Shown here piece by piece: positions 29,437 to 38,689 of a stretch of 64,000 nt of DNA. Under the pieces are notes generated by a model that saw nothing but the letters and a program-made list of their open reading frames with translations, was not told where the DNA came from and did not search any database. Numbering within the stretch: the first letter of the stretch is position 1; each line of letters starts with the position of its first letter. Position numbers and translations under genes: made by a program. Source of the DNA: Bacillota bacterium (GTDB taxonomy: Bacteria; Bacillota; Clostridia; Acetivibrionales; DTU013); NCBI GenBank assembly GCA_023411715.1, contig JAEYOM010000201.1:1-64000 (forward strand), in the 5' to 3' direction.

Positions 29437-30402
29437 ATGGAACAGCGGAATACCGCAATTTACGGCGTTAAACCGACGGCTTTGCAAAAGGGAATGTTCG
29501 TTAAAAACATAAGAAAGTACTGGGGACTGTTGCTGTTTACCGTTCCGGGACTGCTGGTCGTACTGATCAACAACTATTTGCCGATGGTCGGCCTGATCAT
29601 GGCATTCAAACGGATCGACAATTCGTTGGGTATGTTTAAAAGTCCGTTCATAGGACTTGAAAATTTTAGATTCCTATTCGCAACGGATGCGTTCCGTATT
29701 ACCAGAAATACTGTATTGTATAACCTTGTTTTTATTTTTGTCGGATTGGTTATCAATGTGGCGTTGGCGATTGCAATAAGCGAGCTTCACAGTAAATTCC
29801 TCTCCAAGCTTTATCAGACCATTATCATCTTTCCTTACTTCCTGTCCTATGTTGTGGTGGGGTACGTTGTTTATGCGCTTCTAAGTCCTGAATACGGCTT
29901 TGTAAACGAGGTGCTTGTGCCGGCTTTACATCTTGGGGAGATTGCATGGTATGAGGAGCCCAATTATTGGATAGTAATCCTGCCGCTGGTTAATTTCTGG
30001 GTCTCGGCGGGAATGGGAAGTATCATTTATCTTGCATCGCTGACCGGCATCGATTCTGCCCTCTATGAGTCGGCGATGATCGATGGGGCGAATAAACGGC
30101 AGCAGATTTTTCATATTACCATTCCGATGCTTACGCCGGTCATAATAGTCATGACGCTTTTAAGCCTCGGCAATATTTTCAGGGGAAATTTCGGTTTGTT
30201 TTACCAGGTAACGCTGAATAATCCCGCCCTGTATTCTACAACGGATGTTATCGATACCTATGTATACCGGTCGCTGATGACAATGCCGGATATGGGAATG
30301 ACTACCGCGGCAAGCCTTTATCAGTCAGTGGTTGGCTTTGTTCTGGTCATGCTGTCCAATTTCGCAATAAGGAAAATAAGTCCGCAGGATGCATTATTTT
30401 AA
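29437..30402 (+). CDS. lplB: Sugar ABC transporter permease, LplB/YteP type
   Basis: 321 residues with six predicted membrane segments and the permease EAA loop SALYESAMIDGANKRQQIFHITIPMLTP. The N-terminus KYWGLLLFTVPGLLVVLINNYLPMVGL is typical of the LplB/YteP branch used for complex oligosaccharides. It partners the permease 12 bp downstream and the lipoprotein at 31.4 kb. No ATPase gene is present, as is usual when a shared MsmX-like ATPase is used. Confidence 0.92.
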   Translation: MEQRNTAIYGVKPTALQKGMFVKNIRKYWGLLLFTVPGLLVVLINNYLPMVGLIMAFKRIDNSLGMFKSPFIGLENFRFLFATDAFRITRNTVLYNLVFIFVGLVINVALAIAISELHSKFLSKLYQTIIIFPYFLSYVVVGYVVYALLSPEYGFVNEVLVPALHLGEIAWYEEPNYWIVILPLVNFWVSAGMGSIIYLASLTGIDSALYESAMIDGANKRQQIFHITIPMLTPVIIVMTLLSLGNIFRGNFGLFYQVTLNNPALYSTTDVIDTYVYRSLMTMPDMGMTTAASLYQSVVGFVLVMLSNFAIRKISPQDALF

Positions 30403-30414
30403 GGAGTGATTATA

Positions 30415-31347
30415 TTGACGGCCATGAAGCGTCAAAAGGCAGGTAATTCCATATCCGGCACCTCAAATATTATACTGAACCTGATCTTTATACTGTTCAG
30501 CCTGGCATGCATACTGCCGGTAATACTGATACTGTCGGTTTCGCTTACAGACGAGTCTTCTATTATCAACAACGGCTACAGGTACATCCCTGAGATTATC
30601 AGCACGGATGCATATTCCTTTTTGCTGAGCGATGTAAGCATGATCGGTAGGGCTTATGCCGTCACGATAGTTGTAACGCTGGCAGGCACGGTGCTTAATG
30701 TTATCATTAACGGAATGTACGCCTATTCGATTTCAAGGAAGGATTTCCCCTTCAGAAGCTTCTTCACTGTAATAATTCTGATCACGCTGTTATTCAGCGG
30801 AGGCGTGCCGACTTTCTATTATGTGTATGCAAGGCTGCTGCATGTGAAGGATACCCTGCTGGCTCTGATACTGCCGGGGTTGGGAAACGGATTTTATATA
30901 ATAATCATGCGGACTTACTTCCGCCAGAATGTTCCGGCGGAAATCATCGAATCGGCAATGCTTGACGGAGCGTCGGAGGTAAAAACCTTCTTCAAGCTGG
31001 TACTGCCGCTTTCTCTGCCGATTTTGGCTACAATTGCGTTATTTTCCGCAATCTTTTACTGGAATGATTTCTTCAACAGCATGCTTTTCATTGAGGACAG
31101 CAGGCTGAATAACCTGCAGTATACCATGCAGAAGGCAATCATGAACCTGGACTTCATTAAACGCCAGCTCACCACGATGTACTCGGCCTCAGCCACGAAT
31201 ATTCAGAAGAGTATAGCGGGCGATGTGCCATCGGAGTCTGTCCGTATGGCCATGGTTATACTTGGAGTAGGTCCGGTAATTTTGATATACCCGTTCCTGC
31301 AAAGATACTTTATAAGGGGTCTTACAGTTGGTTCGGTGAAGGGCTGA
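30415..31347 (+). CDS. ytcP: Sugar ABC transporter permease, YtcP/LplC type
   Basis: 310 residues, six membrane segments, and the EAA loop EIIESAMLDGASEVKTFFKLVLPLSLP. The start is taken as TTG at 30415-30417, placed 8 nt after AAGGAG. GTG at 30406 overlaps the ribosome site, and ATG at 30424 is also possible. Second half of the membrane channel of the importer. Confidence 0.9.
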   Translation: MTAMKRQKAGNSISGTSNIILNLIFILFSLACILPVILILSVSLTDESSIINNGYRYIPEIISTDAYSFLLSDVSMIGRAYAVTIVVTLAGTVLNVIINGMYAYSISRKDFPFRSFFTVIILITLLFSGGVPTFYYVYARLLHVKDTLLALILPGLGNGFYIIIMRTYFRQNVPAEIIESAMLDGASEVKTFFKLVLPLSLPILATIALFSAIFYWNDFFNSMLFIEDSRLNNLQYTMQKAIMNLDFIKRQLTTMYSASATNIQKSIAGDVPSESVRMAMVILGVGPVILIYPFLQRYFIRGLTVGSVKG

Positions 31348-31437
31348 TCAAATAGTTTCAGTAGTTAAACCGGTATGAAACAGAACGATATAATATTGTC
31401 GAAAGTCTCTGCCGGTTAAAATAAAAGGAGGGTTACT

Positions 31438-33024
31438 ATGAAAAGAACTGTCAAAACAATGTCCGTACTATTAGCTTTTTTAGTTTTAGCAGTGGGGATA
31501 TTTACCGGCTGCGGTACGGGCAAAAATTCCGATGCGGCGGAAGCTCCGTCTTCCATGGCTGTAAGTACCGGTGAACATGCTGCGGCGGGGACCGGAGGCG
31601 GTGCGGAATTGGAGGAGGCCACACTGAACTTCTATTATCCAAGTACTCCGCAAAGAGATCAGAAGGCAGTATTTGACGAATTGAACAAAATGACTAAAAG
31701 CAAGTTTAATTGCACACTGGATTATAAGCCCACAGACTGGGCGCAGTGGCCTACTAAATACCCGATTTTACTGTCCTCCGGTGAAAAAGTGGACTTAATC
31801 TTTACATCAGGTTCAAATGGATTTTTTCAGGAGGTCCAAAAGAACTCCTTCCTGCCTTTGAATGAACTGCTTGAAAAGTACGGTAAGGACATCTCGGCCT
31901 CAATGCAGGATGGTTATTTGGATGCGACTAAAATTAACGGCAATATATACGCGATACCGGCCAATAAAGATATGGGGTGTGGCTGGGGTGCTTACTTCAA
32001 TAAGGAAATGGCTGATAAAATCGGAGTGGATACTTCAAATATAAAATACCTTGGAGACCTGGAACCGTTACTGGCAAAGGCTAAGGATGGTTTGCCAGGC
32101 GTAACGCCCTTTTTTATCGGTGCGGATTCCGATCCATCATTGTTGTATGCTTCGACAAAGGAATGTGAGGATATAGGCTTTAGAAACCATACCAAGATTA
32201 TCGCGATGGATGATTATATAGCGTATAGCTACGATACGGGCAAGGTGGCTCCCTTCTATGATATCCCGGAATATATCAATCAGTGCAAGCTTATGCGCTC
32301 ATGGTTCCAAAAGGGTTATATCAATAAAGATTCTATCACTACGCAGGGTACAGCCCAGGATGCTATAAAAAATAAGAAGGCATTTATGATCCTAGGCAGC
32401 GTCATGCCGGGTCAAAAGGAGTCCTATGAGCAGACATACGGTATGAAGCTTTATGGTGCTGAGCTGATGCCTGGCATAAAGGAGACCTCGAGCCTGACAG
32501 GGGCGCTGACAGCTCTTCCGTCCCACTGCTCGAATCCGGAGAGAGCTATGATGGTACTGAATCTGGCATTCGGCGATAAAGAATTTATCAACACCTTTGC
32601 ATTCGGCGTTAAGGACAGACATTATGTCATGAAGAGCGACAATGTAATTTCGCTTCCACAGGGTGCCGGAAGTGCTGAAGAGATCGGGTATAATCCGATA
32701 GTATACTGGGAAGCCGGAGATAATTTCAAGCTCTATACCTGGGATAATGAAAATCCGGATAGATGGAACCAGATAAAGGACTTCAACACTAAACTCATTA
32801 AGTCACAGCTGCTGGGCTTCTCACTGAATATTGAAAACATCAAGACTGAGGTAGCGGCGCATAAAAATGTGCTTTCAGAATTCAATAAGCTTCTGACGGT
32901 TGGTGCTGCAGACACTGATGAGGTTATTGCAAGAATGAAAAAAAAGGACAAGGCGGCAGGAATCGATAAAATCTGTTCTGAGATCGAAACTCAGGTACAG
33001 GCGTGGAAAGCTTCCCAAAAGTAG
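31438..33024 (+). CDS. Extracellular solute-binding lipoprotein (LplA/LipO family)
   Basis: 528 residues. The lipoprotein signal has a lipobox FTGC (lipidated Cys25) followed by a Ser/Ala/Gly-rich linker. The mature part is a family-1 sugar-binding fold, with a C-terminal segment resembling DUF3502. AAAAGGAGGGTT precedes the ATG. The protein should capture the imported oligomer at the cell surface and present it to the permeases. The gap after it (33025-33185) contains a nested hairpin. Confidence 0.9.
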   Translation: MKRTVKTMSVLLAFLVLAVGIFTGCGTGKNSDAAEAPSSMAVSTGEHAAAGTGGGAELEEATLNFYYPSTPQRDQKAVFDELNKMTKSKFNCTLDYKPTDWAQWPTKYPILLSSGEKVDLIFTSGSNGFFQEVQKNSFLPLNELLEKYGKDISASMQDGYLDATKINGNIYAIPANKDMGCGWGAYFNKEMADKIGVDTSNIKYLGDLEPLLAKAKDGLPGVTPFFIGADSDPSLLYASTKECEDIGFRNHTKIIAMDDYIAYSYDTGKVAPFYDIPEYINQCKLMRSWFQKGYINKDSITTQGTAQDAIKNKKAFMILGSVMPGQKESYEQTYGMKLYGAELMPGIKETSSLTGALTALPSHCSNPERAMMVLNLAFGDKEFINTFAFGVKDRHYVMKSDNVISLPQGAGSAEEIGYNPIVYWEAGDNFKLYTWDNENPDRWNQIKDFNTKLIKSQLLGFSLNIENIKTEVAAHKNVLSEFNKLLTVGAADTDEVIARMKKKDKAAGIDKICSEIETQVQAWKASQK

Positions 33025-33055
33025 TACTACTAAACTGTAACAATAAGTATATACA

Positions 33056-33123
33056 GGATTCCCTCTTCTATCTGCCCGACTTTATATAAAACAAACTTGA
33101 TTCGGCAGCTATGGAGGGAATCC
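33056..33123. other. Nested hairpin after the binding-protein gene
   Basis: The outer arms GGATTCCCTC (33056-33065) and GAGGGAATCC (33114-33123) are perfect. Inside, CTGCC (33072-33076) pairs with GGCAG (33104-33108). No U-run follows, so it may act as an mRNA-stability element rather than a terminator. Confidence 0.55.
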
Positions 33124-33185
33124 CTATTATATACCCGAGATGTATATTGATTAAGTAAAGCGATATCATAAAGGAGGCAATTAAG

Positions 33186-33980
33186 ATGCGTAGTATCCGA
33201 TATGAACTTCTCAGGCCGGATGAAATTATTGCTGCAAAGGAGAAGTTTTCTGTAGTTTATCTGCCGGTCGCACCGTTGGAATGGCACGGACCGGCTCTCC
33301 CTATAGGCACGGATCCTCTCCTTATCGAGACGGTTGCCCGGCTTACGGCTGAAAAAATCGGAGGGGTTGTACTGCCGACACTATTTTTGGGCACAGAACG
33401 GGAACGCGCTCCGGAGATGCTTGCGTCAATTGGATTCGAAGATACGTCGCAATATATCGTGGGGATGGATTTCCCCAAAAACACTATGCCAAGCATGTAT
33501 GCCCGTGAGGATATTTTTGCAATAACGGTACGGGAATATGTCCGGCTGCTTGTCAAGCAGGAGTACAAGCTCATTGCGATTATGAACGGGCACGGTGCTA
33601 CAGGTCAGGTACAGTCATTAGACCGGTTATGCGCCGAGTTCAATGGCGAATCCAGCAGCAGGGTGATCCAGGTAATGGGACTTGCACAAAATAATGAGGT
33701 CGATTTTCAGTCCGGTCATGCTACCAAATTCGAGACAGCTGTTAATATGTTTTTAGACCCTGACTCTGTCGACCTGACAAAGCTGCCTCCGAAACCTGTG
33801 AAAATCAAGAGTGTGGATTATGGAATGGTGGATGGGGTAGCTTTTTTTGGAAGGGGCAGCAGTGATAAAACGGTTATGGATGACCCGCGGGACGCAACCG
33901 GTGACATGGGAAAGGAATATATAGATACTGCGGTAAGGAATGTCTCCAATTTGATTTTATCAACTTATGCTAAGCTTTAA
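33186..33980 (+). CDS. Creatininase-family amidohydrolase
   Basis: 264 residues. The metal-site motifs are APLEWHGPALPIGTD (Glu32, His34, Asp43) and MNGHGATGQ, with a further conserved QSGHATKFET segment. The family includes creatinine amidohydrolase, formamide hydrolases and the mycofactocin peptidase MftE. The substrate here is unknown. Given the sugar/amide locus, hydrolysis of a cyclic amide, lactam or amide conjugate is possible. AAAGGAGGCAATTAAG precedes the ATG. The esterase gene follows after 30 bp. Confidence 0.85.
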   Translation: MRSIRYELLRPDEIIAAKEKFSVVYLPVAPLEWHGPALPIGTDPLLIETVARLTAEKIGGVVLPTLFLGTERERAPEMLASIGFEDTSQYIVGMDFPKNTMPSMYAREDIFAITVREYVRLLVKQEYKLIAIMNGHGATGQVQSLDRLCAEFNGESSSRVIQVMGLAQNNEVDFQSGHATKFETAVNMFLDPDSVDLTKLPPKPVKIKSVDYGMVDGVAFFGRGSSDKTVMDDPRDATGDMGKEYIDTAVRNVSNLILSTYAKL

Positions 33981-34010
33981 TATCGCTGGAATCAGAAGGG
34001 GGAGCCATAA

Positions 34011-34766
34011 ATGGCTTTTATAAATTTAAAACTGTTTTCAGATTCACTTAATAAAGCTACAGAAGTAAACATAATAATTCCGGAAAACAATAGAGGCCGG
34101 GTACCGGTCCTTTATCTTCTCCATGGACTTTCAGGCGATCATGGAATTTGGATGCGGATGACATCTATTGAAAGATATGCGGAAAAAATGGGCATAGCCG
34201 TAGTAATGCCGGACGGGGACAGGAGCTTCTATACGGATATGCAGAATGGGGCAAACTACCAGCAATATATATCGGAAGAGCTTCGGCGGAAAATTTGCTC
34301 AATGCTGAGTATATCAAATAAAAGAGATGAAAATTTTATTGCCGGACTTTCGATGGGAGGATACGGAGCCTATAAAATATCTCTGTCTAATCCACAGAAG
34401 TATTGCTTTGCAGCCAGTCTATCCGGCGGCCTCGATATCTGCAAACTGGTAGAATCTCCCAGAAATATATGCAGTAAAAAAGAGTTCGAAGTAATATTCG
34501 GTGACCTTGATAATTTATCTGCCAGCTCTCACGACCTCTTCAGACTTGTTGACAAAAATTTGAATGAAGGTAGAGAAATGCCTTATTTATACCAATGCTG
34601 CGGAACTGAAGATGAGTTATGTGAGTCCAACATCGAATTCAGGGACTATCTGATTAAAAAGGGAGTAAAAGTGGAATATGAGGAAGGCCCTGGCATACAT
34701 GATTGGTACTACTGGGACGCGATGATACAAAAGGTGCTCTTAAAAATAGAAGCCATATTGAAATAG
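34011..34766 (+). CDS. Alpha/beta-hydrolase esterase (EstA/CE1-like)
   Basis: 251 residues without a signal peptide. The esterase-D type fold has an oxyanion region YLLHGLSGDHGIW, nucleophile elbow AGLSMGGYGA and the probable catalytic histidine in GIHDWYYWD. Related proteins are tributyrin esterases, S-formylglutathione hydrolases and acetyl or feruloyl xylan esterases of CE1. In this locus de-esterification of an imported decorated oligosaccharide is the likely job. GAAGGGGGAGCC precedes the ATG. Confidence 0.82.
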   Translation: MAFINLKLFSDSLNKATEVNIIIPENNRGRVPVLYLLHGLSGDHGIWMRMTSIERYAEKMGIAVVMPDGDRSFYTDMQNGANYQQYISEELRRKICSMLSISNKRDENFIAGLSMGGYGAYKISLSNPQKYCFAASLSGGLDICKLVESPRNICSKKEFEVIFGDLDNLSASSHDLFRLVDKNLNEGREMPYLYQCCGTEDELCESNIEFRDYLIKKGVKVEYEEGPGIHDWYYWDAMIQKVLLKIEAILK

Positions 34767-34972
34767 ATGTCGTAATCCATTACGGCACAGCTTATCAGGT
34801 CTACCCGATTATAAATGTCGGAGATAAGCCTGCCTCGGCCGGAACTTTTGCCTGAGAAGGTATCAGCAGTTTTAAGAAGAGCGGATCATAAAGAAATTAC
34901 ATCAGACAAAGCATTGCGGCTCTTTTAATTATTGATGTAAAATTAGGTGAAATATCAGAAGGAGGATACAAT

Positions 34973-36049
34973 ATGGAACTGGGCAAAATTCTTATCGGTT
35001 CAATGCGACTGAAGGATTGCGTATCGGCAGCCGAGACGATCAGGAAGGCAGTGGATGCGGGGTTTAATTATATCGATTCCGCGCCGCTATACAGGTTAGA
35101 AAATGAAGAACAGAACTCGGAAGTCTGGGTAGGGAATGCAATAAATAACGAGGATTATCGTAAAAGGGTACTGCTTTCGTCAAAAAGCGCTACCAGTAAC
35201 GGCGGACTTGAACTTGGCGAATTTGAACAAAGTAAAGGCTTTGGCGTAAGGACTTCGGAACAGTTCAGCAAGGTCTTCAGGCAGTCTTTAAAAAGGCTGA
35301 ATGTAGATGCCTTGGATTATTATCATTTATGGATCTGCCACAACAATAAACTGTTTAATGAAGCATTTAAGGAGAATGGATGGTATGAAGGATTTTTGAA
35401 GGAAAAAGAAGCCGGCAGGGTCAAGCACCTTGGTATAACAACCCATGCCGATGCCGATACGATCATCGGCTTTCTGGAAACAGGGTATTTTGAGACGGTT
35501 ACCTTACCGCTTAATGTAATGAACAGGGCAAGGATTAAGGCTGTCGAATACTGCAGGGGAAAGGGCATCAAGGTGCTTGCAATGAATCCGCTGGGCGGGG
35601 GTTTTCTGGCAGCAGATGAAAGACTTAAGGAACTTGCTTTCAAATATTTGCTTTCACTCGACAACGTAAGTATTCTGCTGGGCTTGACTTCCGTAGAGGA
35701 AGTTGAATACGCAGTCAGAATGAAAAAGGAATACGAAGCCGATCCGGTATCGACGGATAGTGTTGTTGAAGCGGTAAGAAAAATGATACCAAACGATGAG
35801 CCACGCTGCACAGGTTGCGGTTATTGCCAGCCATGCCCGCACTTTATAGACGTTGGGGCGGCACTTTCATACTACAACTTATATAAATATCTCGGGTCGG
35901 AAAATGCCAAGAAATCCTTCATAGATATGCAGTGGAATCCCAGATTTAAACTTGATCAGTGCGCTTCATGCGGCAGTTGTGAAAGAAGATGTCCGAACAG
36001 TCTTCCGGTGCGGAAGATTATTCAGGACGCAGTAAAAATAATGTATTGA
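34973..36049 (+). CDS. Aldo/keto reductase with C-terminal iron-sulfur domain
   Basis: 358 residues. The AKR barrel (about 1-265) contains DSAPLY (catalytic Asp and Tyr), LLSSKSA (Lys) and YYHLWICHN (His). A short C-terminal ferredoxin-like domain carries CTGCGYCQPCP and CASCGSCERRCP, two Cys clusters for [4Fe-4S] centres. This class is common in anaerobes and may reduce or oxidise sugars with ferredoxin-linked electrons. GAAGGAGGATACAAT precedes the ATG. It is the last gene of the locus, before the terminator at 36097. The 206-bp gap before it has no evident gene, only short inverted repeats such as GCTTATC/GATAAGC. Confidence 0.88.
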   Translation: MELGKILIGSMRLKDCVSAAETIRKAVDAGFNYIDSAPLYRLENEEQNSEVWVGNAINNEDYRKRVLLSSKSATSNGGLELGEFEQSKGFGVRTSEQFSKVFRQSLKRLNVDALDYYHLWICHNNKLFNEAFKENGWYEGFLKEKEAGRVKHLGITTHADADTIIGFLETGYFETVTLPLNVMNRARIKAVEYCRGKGIKVLAMNPLGGGFLAADERLKELAFKYLLSLDNVSILLGLTSVEEVEYAVRMKKEYEADPVSTDSVVEAVRKMIPNDEPRCTGCGYCQPCPHFIDVGAALSYYNLYKYLGSENAKKSFIDMQWNPRFKLDQCASCGSCERRCPNSLPVRKIIQDAVKIMY

Positions 36050-36096
36050 TCTATGCTTTAGTAAAGAGTTAATTATTAGAATAACGTTGCTCGGTA

Positions 36097-36125
36097 GCCA
36101 CCCGTAAGGGTGGCATTATTTTTTT
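36097..36125 (+). terminator. Terminator of the catabolic locus
   Basis: GCCACCC and GGGTGGC close the loop GTAA (36097-36114) and are followed by ATTATTTTTTTG. Confidence 0.85.
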
Positions 36126-36188
36126 GCTGAAAGAATTGTCGGTTTGCAGAAAAAGTATGGTTTTGAGGCGTTATACAGGAGGAGCGAT

Positions 36189-36263
36189 AATATCAATAAT
36201 CAATATAAAATTATTGATATTCGATAAAAATATATTGACTATTGATATGCAATAGAGTATACT
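36189..36263 (+). promoter_or_regulatory. Promoter with palindromic operator before the DUF2975 operon
   Basis: A perfect 12-bp inverted repeat (AATATCAATAAT at 36189-36200, ATTATTGATATT at 36210-36221) lies just upstream of TTGACT (36235-36240), a 17-bp spacer and TATACT (36258-36263). A third half-site, ATTGATAT, occupies the spacer at 36241-36248. The small XRE regulator in the operon is the natural candidate to bind here. Confidence 0.75.
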
Positions 36264-36306
36264 CTCCTTGTAAATGCTATCGTATTACTCGAAAGGTGGT
36301 AACTCT

Positions 36307-36768
36307 ATGAAGATCCTTGGTGAAAAGGGTTTATCGGGTATAGTCAAACGCTTTATTGATATTATATTTTTCGGGGGCATTGCTATCGTTCTAGGGCTCC
36401 CGCTTATATTGCGGTGGTATATGGATTGGCTGGCAGGCAGTACAAGTGAATTGTACGCGTTTCTGCTGCCATTTCTTTATATTACGGGTTTTCTGGCGCT
36501 GATCATCGTGAATGAACTCAGGAGAATATTCAGAACTCTGAATCGCATGGACCCTTTTCGTATGGATAACGTAATAAGTTTCAAGCTTATGTCGGTCTGC
36601 TGCTTTGTCGTGGCCTTTTTCTATCTTGTAAAGATATTTTTCTTCAATTCTTTTCTAACGATCATTTTAATGATGGTATTCATCATCGCAGGCTTTTTCC
36701 TGCTCATTATAGCGGAGGTTTTCCGACAGGCCGTTATAGTCAAGGAAGAAAACGATCTTACGATATGA
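36307..36768 (+). CDS. DUF2975 family membrane protein
   Basis: 153 residues with four predicted membrane segments. The central NELRRIFRTLNRMDPFRMDNV motif is typical of DUF2975 proteins, which are regularly followed by a YozG-like XRE regulator, as here (13 bp downstream). The start ATG at 36307 has GAAAGGTGG upstream. An in-frame start at 36274 lies too close to the -10 element. Biological role unknown. Confidence 0.82.
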   Translation: MKILGEKGLSGIVKRFIDIIFFGGIAIVLGLPLILRWYMDWLAGSTSELYAFLLPFLYITGFLALIIVNELRRIFRTLNRMDPFRMDNVISFKLMSVCCFVVAFFYLVKIFFFNSFLTIILMMVFIIAGFFLLIIAEVFRQAVIVKEENDLTI

Positions 36769-36781
36769 GGCGGGAGGGCAT

Positions 36782-37033
36782 ATGGGAATAAGGATAAATC
36801 TGGACGTAATGATGGCAAAACGGAAGATAGGACTTACCGAGCTGGCCGGTAAAGTTGATATAACAATGGCCAACCTTTCGATACTGAAAAACAACAAGGC
36901 AAGGGCGATAAGATTCTCTACGCTGGAAGCGCTGTGTGGGGCATTGGGCTGCCAGCCCGGCGATATACTCGAGTATGTGCCCGGAGACGATACCGCCGAC
37001 GGTGAAAGCGACGAAGACCCCGATAAAGGTTGA
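36782..37033 (+). CDS. Cro/CI-type (XRE, YozG-like) transcriptional regulator
   Basis: 83 residues. Most of the protein is a helix-turn-helix domain (INLDVMMAKRKIGLTELAGK, ITMANLSILKNNKARAIRF, LCGALGCQPGDILEY), followed by an acidic tail. GGCGGGAGGGC precedes the ATG. It pairs with DUF2975 and probably controls the operon through the palindrome at 36189-36221. Confidence 0.88.
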   Translation: MGIRINLDVMMAKRKIGLTELAGKVDITMANLSILKNNKARAIRFSTLEALCGALGCQPGDILEYVPGDDTADGESDEDPDKG

Positions 37034-37048
37034 AACGAGGTGGAATAA

Positions 37049-38689
37049 ATGGATGAGATGAAGGAAATGGGGACCGGCGGAAACATAACTAATGTGCAGC
37101 TCGAGGAATGGAAAGCTGAGGAAGCTTCACGGAAGGCAGAAGGTCAAAAAACAGATAAAGTAAGTGGACGGATTGCAGAGCAGGAGCTGGGCAAGCCCGA
37201 TAAATTGGTTTTCAACAGGCCGGACAGACTTATGGCGGCGGGTGCTTTGCTTTTTGGAATTCTTTTTGTCTGGCTGTTCTACGGCAAGTATCCGGGAATA
37301 TCGATACCGATCTTTGTGATCGCATTTTACGCGTTGTTATTTGCCTATACGCGCCCCGTGCTTACAAAAGAGGCGAAATTCGGATGGTTCCTCAGTATCC
37401 CGGTTTTCCTGATATCGCTCACCTACGCGCTCTTCGGGAATGAAGTGCTTATGGTGCTTGATATACTTGCGTTGCCGGTCTTGATACTTTTGCAAACGCT
37501 GCTGATAACGGGCGTAAACACGTATAAATGGCACAGCCCGGGCATAATAGCAGACATCATATCCGGTATATTCGCCAGGTGCCTGTTGCATGTTTTCAAG
37601 CCTATCAGGCTCCTGACCTCGCTGTTTAAAAATAGATCTGCCGGCGATGGCAGAAGATCCGCGGGATTCAAGGTATTGATCGGCCTTGCCATATCGGTGC
37701 CGCTTCTGGTAATACTGCTTCCGCTTCTCTCCTCGGCAGATATGGTATTCGGTAAACTTGTGGATAAGTTGCCGAAACTGTTTGAAAATATCAAAATGGG
37801 TGAGCTCATAGGAAGGGCGATAGCTGCACTCGTCGTTTTCTTCCTCTCCTTCAGTTACCTGTGGAGTCTTGGACATAAAGAGCATCTGGCTTACAATACA
37901 GCGAACGGCACAGTTATAAAAACGCCGGAGCAAAAGAAGCGTTGGGACCCTGTAATCGTTATCACTGTGACGGTGACTGTGGATATTCTGTATGTAATAT
38001 TCGTCATAATCCAATTTGCCTACTTATTCGGCAGTTTCGGGCTTCCCGACGGATTCACATATGCGGAATATGCAAGGAGCGGGTTCTTTGAACTTATACT
38101 GGTATCCCTACTTAATATTGCACTACTTGCGGTTACCCTTACTTACACCAAAAAGGGCGCAGCAGGATTAAATATGGCTTTCAGGGCACTGAACAGTATT
38201 ATGATAGGCTGCACCATCGTTATGCTCATATCGGCGCATTACAGGATGACTTTGTATGAGCAGGCGTACGGGTTTACTTTCCTGCGTATAATGACCCATG
38301 CGTTCATGGTCTTCCTGCTTGTGCTCTTCGTTATCACGCTTGCCAGGGTATGGGTCGACAGACTGCCGCTCCTGAAGCCTTACATAGTCGCCGCGGTAAT
38401 TGCGTTCACAGTCGTCAACTATATAAATGTGGATGAAATGATTGCAAAGAACAACGTCGAGAGATACTATACTACTAAGGAAATCGATATCGAATACTTT
38501 CGTACCCTGTCGAGCGGCGCAGTCGATGAACTGAAGAAATTAGCGAAGGACAAGGATCCAAGCGTCTCGACACAGGCCGGCGAAATGCTGAAACAGAGAA
38601 GGGACGTACTTTTAAGGATAAATAAAAACTGGCAGTCCTTCAATCTGACAAATTATATGGCGCAAAAGGACCTTGAGAAGGGATGGTAA
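37049..38689 (+). CDS. DUF4173 family polytopic membrane protein
   Basis: 546 residues. A charged, cytosolic N-terminus of about 60 residues is followed by some ten to twelve hydrophobic segments and a C-terminal soluble stretch of about 90 residues (EIDIEYFRTLSSGAVDELKKLAKD). This matches DUF4173 proteins, whose function is unknown but which often sit beside small regulators and DUF4097 proteins. It overlaps the next gene by 7 bp. Confidence 0.8.
   Translation: MDEMKEMGTGGNITNVQLEEWKAEEASRKAEGQKTDKVSGRIAEQELGKPDKLVFNRPDRLMAAGALLFGILFVWLFYGKYPGISIPIFVIAFYALLFAYTRPVLTKEAKFGWFLSIPVFLISLTYALFGNEVLMVLDILALPVLILLQTLLITGVNTYKWHSPGIIADIISGIFARCLLHVFKPIRLLTSLFKNRSAGDGRRSAGFKVLIGLAISVPLLVILLPLLSSADMVFGKLVDKLPKLFENIKMGELIGRAIAALVVFFLSFSYLWSLGHKEHLAYNTANGTVIKTPEQKKRWDPVIVITVTVTVDILYVIFVIIQFAYLFGSFGLPDGFTYAEYARSGFFELILVSLLNIALLAVTLTYTKKGAAGLNMAFRALNSIMIGCTIVMLISAHYRMTLYEQAYGFTFLRIMTHAFMVFLLVLFVITLARVWVDRLPLLKPYIVAAVIAFTVVNYINVDEMIAKNNVERYYTTKEIDIEYFRTLSSGAVDELKKLAKDKDPSVSTQAGEMLKQRRDVLLRINKNWQSFNLTNYMAQKDLEKGW

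Noticed and set aside
36241..36306. Alternative longer start for the DUF2975 protein at 36274
   Set aside because: This would place the start codon 11 bp after the -10 hexamer, and the ATG at 36307 has a good ribosome site.
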